Shown here in pieces: positions 53,182 through 63,478 of a stretch of 64,000 nucleotides of DNA; the stretch's first letter is position 1, and each line of letters begins with the position of its first letter. This DNA is from Nereocystis luetkeana (taxonomy: Eukaryota; Sar; Phaeophyceae; Laminariales; Laminariaceae). The position numbers were made by a program, and so were the translations under genes. A model generated the notes under the pieces. That model saw only the letters and a program-made list of their open reading frames with translations. It made no database searches and had not been told where the DNA came from. Location: assembly GCA_031213475.1 (NCBI GenBank), contig JARUPZ010000001.1:20738933-20802932 (forward strand), in the 5' to 3' direction.

Positions 53182-53459
53182 CGTCACGATGTATGTGCTA
53201 CCTCTATTTTGCAGTACGACACTCACTCGCAGGAAAACATCCCATCTCAAGAGCGCAGTTCTACAGAACTTAGCAGACTGATCTTCTCGACAAAACGAGG
53301 GAGAAGTGCGAACAATCAACACAACAACCGTCAGGAGAACCGTCAGGAGAACCGTCGTCGTCCTGAGTGTTACAGTGGTAAAGCAATGTCGACACGAGGC
53401 GCGTGCAAAGACGTGGAGGGTACGAATCCCCCGATTTATCTGGAGGTCCTCGTGTGGCC

Positions 53460-53556
53460 TTGATCCTTTTAGAACCTCATTTCCGTTTGGGGGGCAAACC
53501 AGTCAAAGTCTAAGTAGTTTGTCCCCAAAATGGGACTGCGGTTCTAAAACGGTTAA
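53460..53556. mobile_element. Family C MITE
   Basis: The left arm is altered (AGAACCTCATTTCCG). The right arm ATGGGACTGCGGTTCTAAAA is intact and ends at TTAA. Confidence 0.88.
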
Positions 53557-53704
53557 GGAGCAGCTCTGCACCAACCGTAAAACTCACCCACAGCCTGATC
53601 TTGATAAAAAAATCTGAGCTGAAGGAGCAACCCGAGATAAACAACTCTAAAACGTATTAACAGTAGTACGTACATCACGAACAAAACCTACCAGGTAGTT
53701 TGTT

Positions 53705-53820
53705 TGTTTTTTTCCTTTTTTTGTTTCCGAGGTTTTCTTCTTTCGGGAAAGTTATGAGTGATCAACGTTGAAGATCATGCTGCACATTGTCGGATGGCAA
53801 GGGAAATAATAATAATGTAT
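53705..53820 (+). mobile_element. Retroposon family I, 3' end
   Basis: GAGGTTTTCTTCTTTCGGG, GATCATGCTGCACATTGTCG and GATGGCAAGGG lead into AAATAATAATAATG, a TAA-type tail. Confidence 0.85.
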
Positions 53821-53880
53821 AATAGTAAAATACTACAATGCATGGTGGCATGCCGACGATATTGGGGGTTGCCAGCGACT

Positions 53881-53994
53881 TTAACCCTTTTAGAACAACT
53901 GCAGTCTCGTTTTGGGGACAATTAATTGGGGATAAATTACTTGGAATGTGAGTGCCTTGTCCCCAAAACGGGACTGGAGTTCTAAAGGGGTTAA
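53881..53994. mobile_element. Family C MITE
   Basis: TTAA stands at both ends. The middle is enlarged by a partial repeat of the TTGGGGA segment. Confidence 0.92.
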
Positions 53995-54109
53995 GGAGAC
54001 CGGCCAGCCAAAACAAAAATCCCAGGGCGTGGTCAGCGACACACGTTAAGGTGCGGAGAACAACCATCACAATTTTTATGAGTTTCCCCACAACTTGACC
54101 TTGAGGACA

Positions 54110-54379
54110 CGCGTTCTACGATAGACCTATTAATAACACATTTTCCGCTGATGATGTTTTTTTTCTGAATGACGAGGCTTCCTGACCCCAAAATCGTCGG
54201 AATGAATGCCAATCAATGCTGTTAGTTTCGAAAAAACGATTTTGTGTGTAGTTGGGCCATGGGATTATTCATCGGGATGTGATTTTATTTTTTGCTGAAG
54301 CCAGTTTTCGGGTGAGGTATGGAGCCCCTTCCGTGAGGAGCCTCGGAAACAGTACGATGAACCTCTATCGGAGAACGCC
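54110..54379 (-). mobile_element. Family A element with a TTAA footprint
   Basis: The left end is GCGTTCTACGATAGACC. At 54128-54135, TA-TTAA-TA replaces the single TA of uninterrupted copies. The right end is CCTCTATCGGAGAACGCC. AATG is doubled at 54201-54208. Confidence 0.93.
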
Positions 54380-54387
54380 TTAGTTAG

Positions 54388-54607
54388 GAGCTTTATAGCT
54401 CTATACCTCACCCCCCCCCCCCAGAAAAAAAATGTCTTTTTAGAAAAAAACGAAAGTGCAACTCTTGGGACATCCCATGACCTCCGGGTTTACAAAAATA
54501 TAGCATTGCGGAAATAGAAAATGCCCTTCAGGCGACGTTGGGTTAAGGAGCCGTCCCGTCGTTCAGAAAAAAAAAAAACAAACCAGAAAGTGCTACCCCT
54601 ACCGTAG
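54388..54607 (+). mobile_element. Diverged family A element
   Basis: TTAGGAGC, CTATACCTCACC, GGTTAAGGAGCCGTCCCGTC and GTGCTACCCCTACCGTAG are in the right order. The left TIR is missing. Confidence 0.7.
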
Positions 54608-54969
54608 TACAGAAGCAGCGCAGACACGTGCCAAGGTAGGGGTAGCGGCTGTTCTTTCCGATATTATTCCCAGCTTAACCTTGAGGAGCTCCATACCCCA
54701 CCCGAAAAAGGATTTCGAGAAACGCTAAGAGCGCTACCCGGGAAACTACGTATCTCGCGACGTATATTAATATTAGTGGGCATATCGTGAGTCATTTAGG
54801 AAAGCACTAATAATGGTATCTTGGGAATATTGGGTTGAGGATTGCGGTGAGTCAGCAAGAAAACAAAATGCGGAGGAATTTCTACCCCTTGGAACGTGGC
54901 ACGCGTCAGCACTCGACGTGCCCCCCTTGACGCGGGGGAAATCGGCGGGGAAATTGATCTCGGGGGTGG

Positions 54970-55315
54970 TGCGCTATCTTATCGCCCTAGTTTGGTATAT
55001 TATCACCCTAGTGTTATATCTTATCACCCTACTAATAATAGTGTGCTATCTTGTCACCCCATAATAATAGTGTGCTATCTTAACCCCTTTAGCACCGCAC
55101 TCCCATATGTGGGGACAAATCAGTCAAATTTCAAATAGTTTGTCCCCAAAACGGGACTGCGGTTCTAAAGGGGTTAACACCCTATTATTATAGTGTGCTA
55201 TCTCATCACCCTAGTAGTGTGCTATCTTGTAAGACCCTGGTGTGTTATCTTACCACCCTAGTGTGCTATCTTATAAGACCCTAGTGTGCTATCTTATCAC
55301 CCTAGTGTGATGCGC
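54970..55315. repeat. 21-bp minisatellite cut by family C
   Basis: GTGTGCTATCTTATCACCCTA units recur about a dozen times, some with TAAGACCC instead of ATCACCC and some with AATAATA spacers. A family C copy interrupts the array. Confidence 0.9.
55080..55177. mobile_element. Family C MITE inside a minisatellite
   Basis: TTAA stands at both ends within GCTATCTTAA. The right arm AACGGGACTGCGGTTCTAAA is intact. Confidence 0.95.
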
Positions 55316-55552
55316 TCTGGGAGGAAATATATAAGTGGATGTCTCGGTCAGTAGGAAGTAAAGTGAATGCTTCGTCACAGTTAGTTCGCTCGAATCGCGC
55401 TCAACTATCCTGAAGCCCGATGCACAGCAGCTGTTGCCGACCAAAACGCCACATACATTCTGCAACCGAACCAGGAAAACGATGTGCAGCCTCGCGCACA
55501 CACACGGCGTTGAAAATATCACCGGCCCGATGCGTCGTGGTGTTCCTTCGCT

Positions 55553-55668
55553 ATTATTGCGGGGGGCCATAGTAAATAGGACCTAATACTGGTAGTAAAA
55601 ATAGTCAAATGTATAGGTTTTTGTACACACCATAGGTCCCATTAACTATGGTCTCCCGTAATAATAGG
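55553..55668 (-). mobile_element. Family B MITE
   Basis: TTGCGGGGGGCCATAGTAAA is the left end and TTAACTATGGTCTCCCGTAA the right end. The interior is in reverse sense. Confidence 0.92.
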
Positions 55669-55861
55669 AGATGCTTGCAAAGTTAATAATAGTCGGTTGC
55701 TCAAAAAACACAACCCTCAAGACGGTCGCCAATAATAGCATTGTATAGCCCACAACAGTTTGTTACAACGTGAAGAAGGTATGAAGATCAATAGTAGGAG
55801 GTAGGTGCTTACATTCCCGATCGTGGTGATTGGTGATCCACGCGGGTAAATAATATATCTA

Positions 55862-55935
55862 TCATTGTGCTTGCCATCCGGCAGTCAGTGTACAGCATGA
55901 CATATATATGTATGTGTGGCCTTCAACGTTGATCA
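55862..55935 (-). mobile_element. Retroposon family I, diverged 3' end
   Basis: GCTTGCCATCCGGCAG, GTACAGCATGA and CTTCAACGTTGATCAC match the 3' end with an AT-rich insertion. Confidence 0.65.
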
Positions 55936-56025
55936 CACCCAAAGCATTATGCTGTTACATAGTTCGTGTCGTAATAAATGTATCAACGCTACTCGTGCAG
56001 TATACGAGGCTATGAAGGCTGCTAC

Positions 56026-56136
56026 TACGGGGAACCCTATTAAATAGGACCCACGGTACACACAAACACCTCGATCGTTCGTTATTTTTACAAACAATAC
56101 TTGGTTCTATTTACTTTGGTCCTCTATTAATACTAC
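56026..56136 (+). mobile_element. Family B MITE
   Basis: CTACGGGGAACCCTATTAAA is the left end and TTTACTTTGGTCCTCTATTA a decayed right end. Confidence 0.85.
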
Positions 56137-56310
56137 TACTACTACTTACTCTGCCAGCAAGCCTATAAGTCAGGCGGCATTTTCGAGCTGGCTCGGGATT
56201 GTAAGCCGAGACGCGGAGTAAACTCTGCACCAGAACTAAATAGAAAAGTCGCCATATCATGTACTATATATACCTTCTTCTACAGAAGAACAGAAGAAAG
56301 AAGGCCTACT

Positions 56311-56418
56311 ATTACGGGGGACCATAGCTAATAGGACCTACGGTACACACAAAGACCTATATATTTACCTTTTTTCAGTGACAATATTTGATCCTGTTTA
56401 CTAAGGTCCCCCGTAATA
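56311..56418 (+). mobile_element. Family B MITE
   Basis: TTACGGGGGACCATAGCTAA to TTACTAAGGTCCCCCGTAA, with TA on each side. A TACCAGGTA lies 20 bp further right. Confidence 0.94.
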
Positions 56419-56894
56419 TTAATAATACCAAATAAATACCAGGTAAAAAGACAGCAGTATACCTTCTTCTACAGTTTAGTACAGAAGAAGTTTTCTACCG
56501 GCAAGTAACAGGTAAAAAATGGAAATATTTTCGACAACAGACAACATGGAAGGTGAGGGAACTTAGGCCGAGAACGGTTCGCCCATCCATCCGTATGATC
56601 GCCCCGCGTCATAAAAAAAACAAAACCGCGTACCGCAGTTAGTAGTAGGGGGATGTCTTGGGTAAAAATGGCACAGCACATACATACATGCAGGCAGGCT
56701 TACTTCAGAATGAAGAAGGAAATAAAACCTAACGCGACAGCAGGAGGGGCTCAATTTTTGGCGGACGCAAAATAAAATAAAAAGTTGGATCACCTTTCAC
56801 GGGAACCGCGAGGGGACGCTTGGCAGCAAAGAGTAACGATGCCAGCACTAACTAGCCACTGACTGCCTGAATGGGGGATATCATACATACGCAT

Positions 56895-57000
56895 TGATTT
56901 TGGTGCCCAAGTTACAATGCGTGGAGTCTTGCGGCCCAGGCGCGACATGAGCCTATCCTGCCCGGTGCTGCCCGGCGCTCACACTGTCCGTGGACACAGC
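56895..57000 (+). repeat. Family H repeat, copy 2
   Basis: CCAAGTTACAATGCG, GAGTCTTGCGGC, GAGCCTATCCTGCC and TGCCCGGCGCT resemble 46290-46420. Confidence 0.5.
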
Positions 57001-57142
57001 TCATACACAGCGCCAAAATAAATGATACCAATATTTTGACCTCGATTTCCTGGTCCAAAACGGGGTAAAGATAAAACTTGCCTCAGCGGCCACCACAGCG
57101 CTGCACTAAATCCTGTGTGTAAAACATTAAAAAAAATATGAT

Positions 57143-57263
57143 ATTACGGGGGACCATAGTTAATAGGACCAAATATTGTTAGTCAAAATAAATGGTTAAA
57201 TATATAGAGGTTTTTTATGTATACCATAGGTAGGTCCTATGAACTATGACCCCCCGTAATAAT
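57143..57263 (-). mobile_element. Family B MITE
   Basis: Both ends are near consensus (TTACGGGGGACCATAGTTAA and GAACTATGACCCCCCGTAA). It has several small tandem gains, including TAGG doubled at 57227-57234. Confidence 0.95.
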
Positions 57264-57472
57264 AGTATATGCTCAAGGGTCAGCCAAGGGTGCTGTCACA
57301 ACAAGATTAATTAGAAGGCTCGGTTTCTCGGAGTGCGCACGAGTAGACGCTTCTTGTTGGCAGGGCCCGTACTGATGTACCACATACATACTACCGTGTT
57401 CCGATATCGTTTCGTACTTGGTTTGACATCCGAAAAAGTGCGTCGAGTGGTCATTCCGACAACGTTGTCTTT

Positions 57473-57584
57473 TTCGGGGAACCATAGCAAATATGACCAA
57501 ATATTGTTAGTAAAAATAGGCGAATATAAAGGGTGTTGTGTGTAGCGTAGGTCCTATTTATTTACAGTGGTCCCCCGTGATAGG
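57473..57584 (-). mobile_element. Family B MITE
   Basis: TTTCGGGGAACCATAGCAAA is the left end and TTACAGTGGTCCCCCGTGA the right end. The interior is diverged. Confidence 0.9.
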
Positions 57585-58187
57585 CACCTGGTGCCTATGG
57601 CGTATTTCCGGCGGCGTGCGGCTTAGCAATGCGACTTATGTTCAGAAGTAAGTGCACAAAGGACACGAAAAAAAACTGATCATTGTTTTGGGCAAAACAT
57701 TTCGGGAAATCCCCACCCGGAATGGGTGTTGCACTACGTACTATCAATACACCCTTTCTTGACCTCCACATGCCACGTACTCTATCCGCCCTGCGACCGA
57801 AGCTCGCCACGTGTACTGCTAGCAGGTGCAGGGGGGTGGAAGTGGCAGAATGAGCGTAGCATAAAATGACAGAGCTGTCGGGGGGGCGTAGGGGCCTGCC
57901 GGCAATTGATCATTTGATGCCACACCTACTCCTAGTTCCACTACCTCTATACAACTAACTATTCATACCACTATACTACTACTGATGCGATGAAATGCTA
58001 CTACAACTACTAGTACTGCTCCTACTACTACTCTATCTACTCTGTTACTGCTTCAATCACTACTACTTATTATGATATCTCGTCATGGTGTACTGTTAGT
58101 ATACATAATTGCACTACTACTATACTGCTACCGGGCTTACTCCAATCACGTTTCATGTCTACTAATAGATGCTACTATTTTAATAGA

Positions 58188-58442
58188 CACGTTCTACGAT
58201 AGAGGTGGCACATTTATTTCCTATAAAATATTTTCTGACTAACGGGGCTCCTTAACCCAGAATCGTCGGAATGAATGCCAATCTTGTTTCGAAGACTGAG
58301 ATTATCGTTTGCTTGGGATATATATGAGATTATTCATCGGGATGCAACTTGATGTTTGCTGAAGCCTGGTTTCGAGTGAGTTATGGAGCTCCTAACGCGA
58401 GGAGCCTCAGAAAAGTCAGGGTGAATCTGTGTCGTAGAACGC
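58188..58442 (-). mobile_element. Family A element
   Basis: The left end is GACACGTTCTACGATAGAGG and the right end TCTGTGTCGTAGAACGCC. AATG is doubled at 58270-58277, as in the 54.1-kb copy. Confidence 0.93.
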
Positions 58443-58695
58443 CTCACTATTATACTACTACTACTACCACCACCGTAACTACCACTCTACTACTGCTACT
58501 ACTACTACTGCTATCACTAACCGTAGTACTAACTATTAGACTGCAACTATTTTAAGCTACTTCTTCTGCTACTACTTCTGCCACTACTACTACTACTACT
58601 ACGACTACTATTACTACTACAGTAACTGCTACTACTACTACTACTACTATTAATACTACTTCTACTACTACTATTACTACTACTACTACTCCTAC
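58443..58695. repeat. ACT/CTA triplet repeat
   Basis: Interrupted CTACTA, TACTAC and ATTACT triplets cover about 250 bp right next to a family A copy. A less regular stretch of the same triplets is at 57940-58075. Confidence 0.9.
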
Positions 58696-59689
58696 TACCA
58701 CGAATATATTGCGTAGCAGCTGCTGTTGTTGTAGTTGCATCGTGCGACTCAGCCCGGGAAAAGCCACGATCGTTTGTATACCCACAATAACACCCTAATC
58801 TTGCTTACACTGTACATAAAAGGCCGCTGTAATTAGTGGCGGCGTGCTAACATACTATATAATAGGCGTAGAGCGTTTGGGGGCAAAACTACACCCTAAC
58901 CCTAAGTATATATATAGATAATTTATACCTGGTATATGCTTCGAAGTATATGAAAAAACAAAAAAACAGGTGTGAGATGGAAGATTTCGTTGAAACTCAT
59001 CTTCACTAGCGGTGCGCGATACTTCGATCGCGCGTACTTCTTCTGTACTACAGTGTGCGTACAGTTTTTTAAAGGCCTCATGCAGGAAACGTAGTCCTCG
59101 TATGAGGAAGCCTACACCTGAAGCTGCAGGTTGTCTGGCGGGTGGGGGTCTTCGGACGGAGGAACTGCCCAAAACTAAAGCATACCACTTTGGCCCTAAA
59201 TATAAGGTTCATTGAAACATTAATATGAATATAAAAGGATCCTTATTTTTACACCACAATCGGTACCTGGTACCTAATATTACCAATATGTACCTAAACA
59301 CAAGGGACTTTTAAACTAAAAATACAAACTTCGAAACTGCTTATTATAATTTAGGGCAGAGTGATACTCGTTTTTTTAAAAATAATTGAAAAGTCGTTTT
59401 TTTTTAGATGTAGACCTTAGGCCATGAGAGCTGCCCAGCATCGGGTCAGCGTGTAGGCGTACACGTTTTTTTTCCCCGATGATAGCTGTGTTCGGGTGAC
59501 GTGCAGAGCCTGCCTTACGCAAGTAAGTGAGGGTCCTCGAATGAATCGCCTACCCGCACCCCTCTGTCGTGACGGTGGGCATGCCTACCTAACTTCTGCC
59601 TATTATGACGGGGTTGCTCATCTAAAGAACAACAACTAACTAACTGCTTACCCAAAAGTATTATTGCTACTTAAATATCGTTATTATTA

Positions 59690-59745
59690 ATATTATTATT
59701 ATGCTTGCCATCCGGCAATGTTATGTGTAGTGTTGTTATCATAAA
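59690..59745 (-). mobile_element. Retroposon family I, short 3' end
   Basis: ATTATTATTATGCTTGCCAT, CCGGCAATGTTATGTGTAG show the tail and the first 30 bp only. Confidence 0.6.
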
Positions 59746-59905
59746 CGACTATAATAATGACAGAAAGTAAGCGAAGAACAAACGAGAACAAAAGCGCGGC
59801 AGTATCCTACGACAAATTTTAAATCAGAACTGATGTGACGCTCATGAAGACTACTACAACCAACATCCCTCCATCTCGTCCACCAAAAAACGACCACTCC
59901 CCCCC

Positions 59906-60002
59906 TTAACCCCTTTAGAACCGCTGTCCCGTTTGGTGACAAAACTACTTGAAATTTGACTGGATTGTCCCCAGAACGGGACTGCGGTTCTAAAAGGGTT
60001 AA
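59906..60002. mobile_element. Family C MITE
   Basis: TTAA stands at both ends. The arms are AGAACCGCTGTCCCG and CGGGACTGCGGTTCT. Confidence 0.95.
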
Positions 60003-60059
60003 GCACCCCCGAAGAAGCATTTATCTACCAAAAACCCGCTGTCCATCAAAATGGCTGGT

Positions 60060-60250
60060 TTATTAATATTATTATTATTTCTCTTGCCATCCGGCAATGT
60101 GCAGCATGATCTTCAACATTGATCACTCATAACTTTCCCGGAAGAAGAAAACCTTGGGAACAAAAGGAAACCCACATACATGCGCCAAGTCTACCTACCT
60201 TCTGTGCCACGACTTTTGGCTTGTCTACTCCATTCATTCGCTGCTTTGCT
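60060..60250 (-). mobile_element. Retroposon family I, 3' region
   Basis: ATTATTATTATTTCTCTTGC (tail side), CACTCATAACTTTCCCG, CCAAGTCTACCTACC and GCTTGTCTACTCC are present. Further scraps of the same end appear at 60250-60280 and near 60350. Confidence 0.85.
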
Positions 60251-60557
60251 TGCCATCCTCCGACAAAGTAAGTGTAGTCTTGTTCTAAAAAAGGACTTAC
60301 TTGCAGAAAGTGAAGAACTTTCCAGAGAAAACTGTTATTTTGTTGTGTTTGCCCTCCGACGAAGCGCAGCGTTTGTTCGCCAACCGCAAACGATGAAACA
60401 CGAGAGTCAAGGCGAGAGTGAAGGATCGGCCTTTCCCAAATAAATCGACTGACGAACAAGAGGCCTCCAAAACCAAAACCACTCTTCTTGCAGCTCGTCC
60501 ACCAAACAACAGCGACTGAACGCTGACCCCCCCCCCTTCCTCTAGCTCGTTAACCAA

Positions 60558-60626
60558 TACCAGGTATATATATATATAAATATAATATATACCAGGTACC
60601 AGGTATTAATATATATATACATACCT

Positions 60627-60660
<34 letters not shown>
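60558..60660. repeat. AT repeat with four TACCWGGTA units
   Basis: TACCAGGTA at 60558, a double TACCAGGTACCAGGTA at 60590-60605 and TACCTGGTA at 60622 lie in a TATATA tract that continues to 60660. Confidence 0.9.
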
Positions 60661-60662
<2 letters not shown>

Positions 60663-60802
60663 AACTACTATATTTTCTCGCAACGTACCTAAGGCCAGAA
60701 AGCTCGTCGGATTGACCTTTTAGTTTTTCTCTCAAGTCAGGCCAGAGCAACGCCGCCGTATAGGGCTGGTGCCTTATTATTTTCAATACCTTACCTGAAC
60801 GA

Positions 60803-60892
60803 TTTTAGGACCGCAGTCCCGTTTTGGGGGTAAACTACTTGGAAATGGAGTGGATTGTCCTCCAAAAAGGACCGCGGTTCTAAAAGGTTTAA
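60803..60892. mobile_element. Family C MITE, first of a pair
   Basis: TTTTAGGACCGCAGTCCCG is the left arm and AAGGACCGCGGTTCTAAAAG the right arm. TTAA remains at the right. Confidence 0.88.
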
Positions 60893-60989
60893 TAACCCTT
60901 TTAGAACCGCAGTCCCGTTTTGGGGGCAAACCACCCAAATTTCAAGTAGTTTGTAGTCAAAACGGGACTGCGGCCCTAAACGGGTTCAA
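60893..60989. mobile_element. Family C MITE, second of a pair
   Basis: AACCCTTTTAGAACCGCAG starts directly after the first copy. The right arm ends CCCTAAACGGGTTCAAG, so the right TTAA is lost. Confidence 0.9.
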
Positions 60990-61060
60990 GGAATGTTTTT
61001 TGGCGCAGCGCGACCAGGATTTAAATGCGCTACTACTCCTACAACCAATAAGGCACTACT

Positions 61061-61167
61061 ATTACGGGGGACCATAGTTAACAGGATCTATGGTATACAT
61101 AAAAACCCATATATTTAACCATTTTTACTAACAATATTTGGTCCTATTAACTATGGTCCCCCGTAAT
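61061..61167 (+). mobile_element. Family B MITE
   Basis: It is close to consensus: TTACGGGGGACCATAGTTAA to AACTATGGTCCCCCGTAA. The left flank TA is present. Confidence 0.96.
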
Positions 61168-61679
61168 TCACTAAAAGTGCTATTATTATACCTGGGAAGT
61201 ACTACTACTATTATATGGGAAAGCGGTGGTTGCTCAAACTTGAGGAGGAACTCACCAACCAGAAAATTGCCTCAGAAGGCAAAAAGTTCAATCACAACCA
61301 ACCGTGGGATGAGTCGACAATCGTTGGAGCAATGACCTGGTAACCTCCTCTCACTCACGTGGGGGGAACCTCAGAGTAACCCCGGTGCACCCCAACAGCA
61401 GAAATCCAAGATTGTTATTATTAACAGCGTGAGTGCATGCTAGGTACGGTACGGTTTAGCACCTCTTTTTTTTTAGACTTCTCGCGTGACTGCTGTCAGC
61501 TATGTTCTTCATCGAAATAGTGTATTTCAGGGGTGGATTATACCCCTCGGCCTACAAAACTCGACGGTGTGCGCGCTCGGGGGCAGGTTTTGTAGGAAGG
61601 CCATGCTAAGACAGACATCACTCTACTAAGAGTACTGTGCGCAAGAGATACAGATTGAAAAGGATATCGCGAATAGTAA

Positions 61680-61790
61680 TAGTATTATTTCGCTTACCAT
61701 CCGACACTGTGCAGCATGAGCTTCGATGTTGATCACTCAAAGCTTTCCTGAAAGAAGAAGAGAAATCCCCCGGAGTCAAAGGAATCTTAT
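61680..61790 (-). mobile_element. Retroposon family I, 3' end
   Basis: AGTATTATTTCGCTTACCAT, CTGTGCAGCATGAGCTTC and GTTGATCACTCAAAGC are recognisable, diverged from other copies. Confidence 0.75.
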
Positions 61791-62154
61791 GCTTTATCTA
61801 CGATACTCCATTTATTTGTTTTTTTGGCTTTGCTCCCTCCTCCATCTCACTCAGTGTGTGCTCTTTACGTCGAAAAAAATAATCCTAGGCCGCATCCAAG
61901 CTCCATCGAGTATTATTCTGTATTTTTACTGGTTTTAAATGAACCTGAAACACCAGTATACAGAGCAGTGTAGATGATGTATACGTGGTGTGTTGTGGAT
62001 TAAGTTCGTCAACAACTACTGACTTACTTGAGCTACCGAACTGCAATAATATACTGCAGTATTTGCCAAAGATGGGTATATCATATTTTGTAACACGGGT
62101 GTGTGATGCATGCAATACATGGTGATGTTTATTTACCAGGTATTATTGATAATA

Positions 62155-62345
62155 ACATTATTATTATGATTTTTCTTGCCATCCGACAACGTGCAGCGTG
62201 ATCTTCAGCATTGATCACTCATAACTTTCCCGAAAGAAGAAAACCTCGGAAACAAAAGGGAAGCCCATGCACCAAGTCTACCTCCCTCCCTTCTGTGCCA
62301 ACTTTCGGCTAGTCTACTCCGTTTGCTGTCCTTGCTCCTGCCTTC
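62155..62345 (-). mobile_element. Retroposon family I, 3' region
   Basis: TTATTATTATGATTTTTCTT (tail side), CACTCATAACTTTCCCG, CCATGCACCAAGTCTACC and GGCTAGTCTACTCCG are kept; CCTC is doubled against other copies at 62281-62290. Confidence 0.87.
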
Positions 62346-62526
62346 TCATTACGTTCTATTATTAAATCTTGAGGTATTGATATTAGTATTATAATAGCAT
62401 CCACATATATATATAAAAGGTAAATATTCATAGCGCCCGACGCCGGCTTCAACCTTGGAAAGACTTTTAAGTGCAGTCAATCATACCCGAATACTCGACA
62501 AGATTACGGCAATAATGCAGTACCCC

Positions 62527-62623
62527 CGACCCCTTCATCACCGCGCTTCCCACGGCGGGGACAAACGACTCAAATTCTAAGTAGTCCGTCCCCAAAACGG
62601 GACCGCGGTTCTAAAAGGGTTAA
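62527..62623. mobile_element. Family C MITE
   Basis: The left arm is decayed (CCCCTTCATCACCGCGC). The right arm AACGGGACCGCGGTTCTAAA is intact and ends at TTAA. Confidence 0.88.
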
Positions 62624-62734
62624 AATCACTGACTCCAGTCAGAAATAGATTATCAAATTCGAAAAAAATACATTCACCACTTCTTACTTACTAACGAAAA
62701 AAAATACGAAATATGCTACTGAAAGCAATACCAT

Positions 62735-62858
62735 CATACATTATTATTGATCTTGCCATCCGACAATGTGCAGCATGATCTTCAGCATGGATCACTCATA
62801 ACTTTCCCGAAAGAAGAAAACCTCGGAAACAAAAGGAAACCCATGCACCAATCATACA
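62735..62858 (-). mobile_element. Retroposon family I, 3' end
   Basis: ATTATTATTGATCTTGCCAT, GTGCAGCATGATCTTC and CCTCGGAAACAAAAGGAAAC are near consensus. It is cut at CATGCACCAA just before a B copy. Confidence 0.87.
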
Positions 62859-62863
62859 AACTA

Positions 62864-63217
62864 TTACGGGGGACCATAGTAAAGAGGTTCTACAGTAGAC
62901 ACGAAAACCTATACATTTATTTGCGTGTTTTTACTAATAACAATGTTTGGTCCTATTAAGGCTCATTCTTATCGGGGAGCTTTTTTTCCGAAATTTCCAA
63001 AGTTTGGAAATAATTGGAGATATGTATCGATATACGGAGGCGTTTTGCCACTATTCGTGAAATTCTCCAGAAGAAGCAAAAATATCAAGTTCGCTAACAT
63101 TCCAATATTTGGAAAAAAAAACAGGAAAATATGGAAGATTAAACAATTATTGCGCGAAAAACATGTAAAAAATTTGGAAAAAAAAACTCCCCGATAAGAA
63201 CTATGCCCCCCCGTCAT
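62864..63217 (+). mobile_element. Family B MITE split by another element
   Basis: TTACGGGGGACCATAGTAAA starts the copy. It reaches GTTTGGTCCTATTAA, then a 235-bp foreign element intervenes, and ACTATGCCCCCCCGTCA ends it. Confidence 0.9.
62966..63200. mobile_element. 235-bp TIR element nested in B
   Basis: The left end TTCTTATCGGGGAG plus a T run is mirrored by an A run plus CTCCCCGATAAGAA at the right. The interior is AT-rich with several TTCCAAA/TTTGGAA motifs and no meaningful frame. A clear target duplication is not visible. No other copy was noticed in the window. Confidence 0.8.
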
Positions 63218-63381
63218 AAACGATATATATATACTGATAGTTAGTTGCTCATTTCAAAATCTCAATCGGTCAGAAAATGTTTCAGCCGAAAAAGGTGAAA
63301 CATCATACCGTGATAATAATATGAATCGCAGAAGATGTTGTACATAAAGGCCCGAATGCAAACCGTCATCGTTTGGGCATT

Positions 63382-63478
63382 GGCCCTTTTAGGACCGCAG
63401 TCCCGTTTCGGAGACAAACTACTTGGAATCTGAGTGATTTGTTCCCAAAACGGGACTGCTACCCCTTGAAGGGGTTAA
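63382..63478. mobile_element. Family C MITE
   Basis: CCCTTTTAGGACCGCAG and TCCCGTTTCGG form the left arm. The right arm is altered after AACGGGACTGC; TTAA is at the right end. Confidence 0.9.

Noticed and set aside
58898-58912. CCCTAACCCTAA as a telomere-type repeat
   Set aside because: Only two units are present, without an array.
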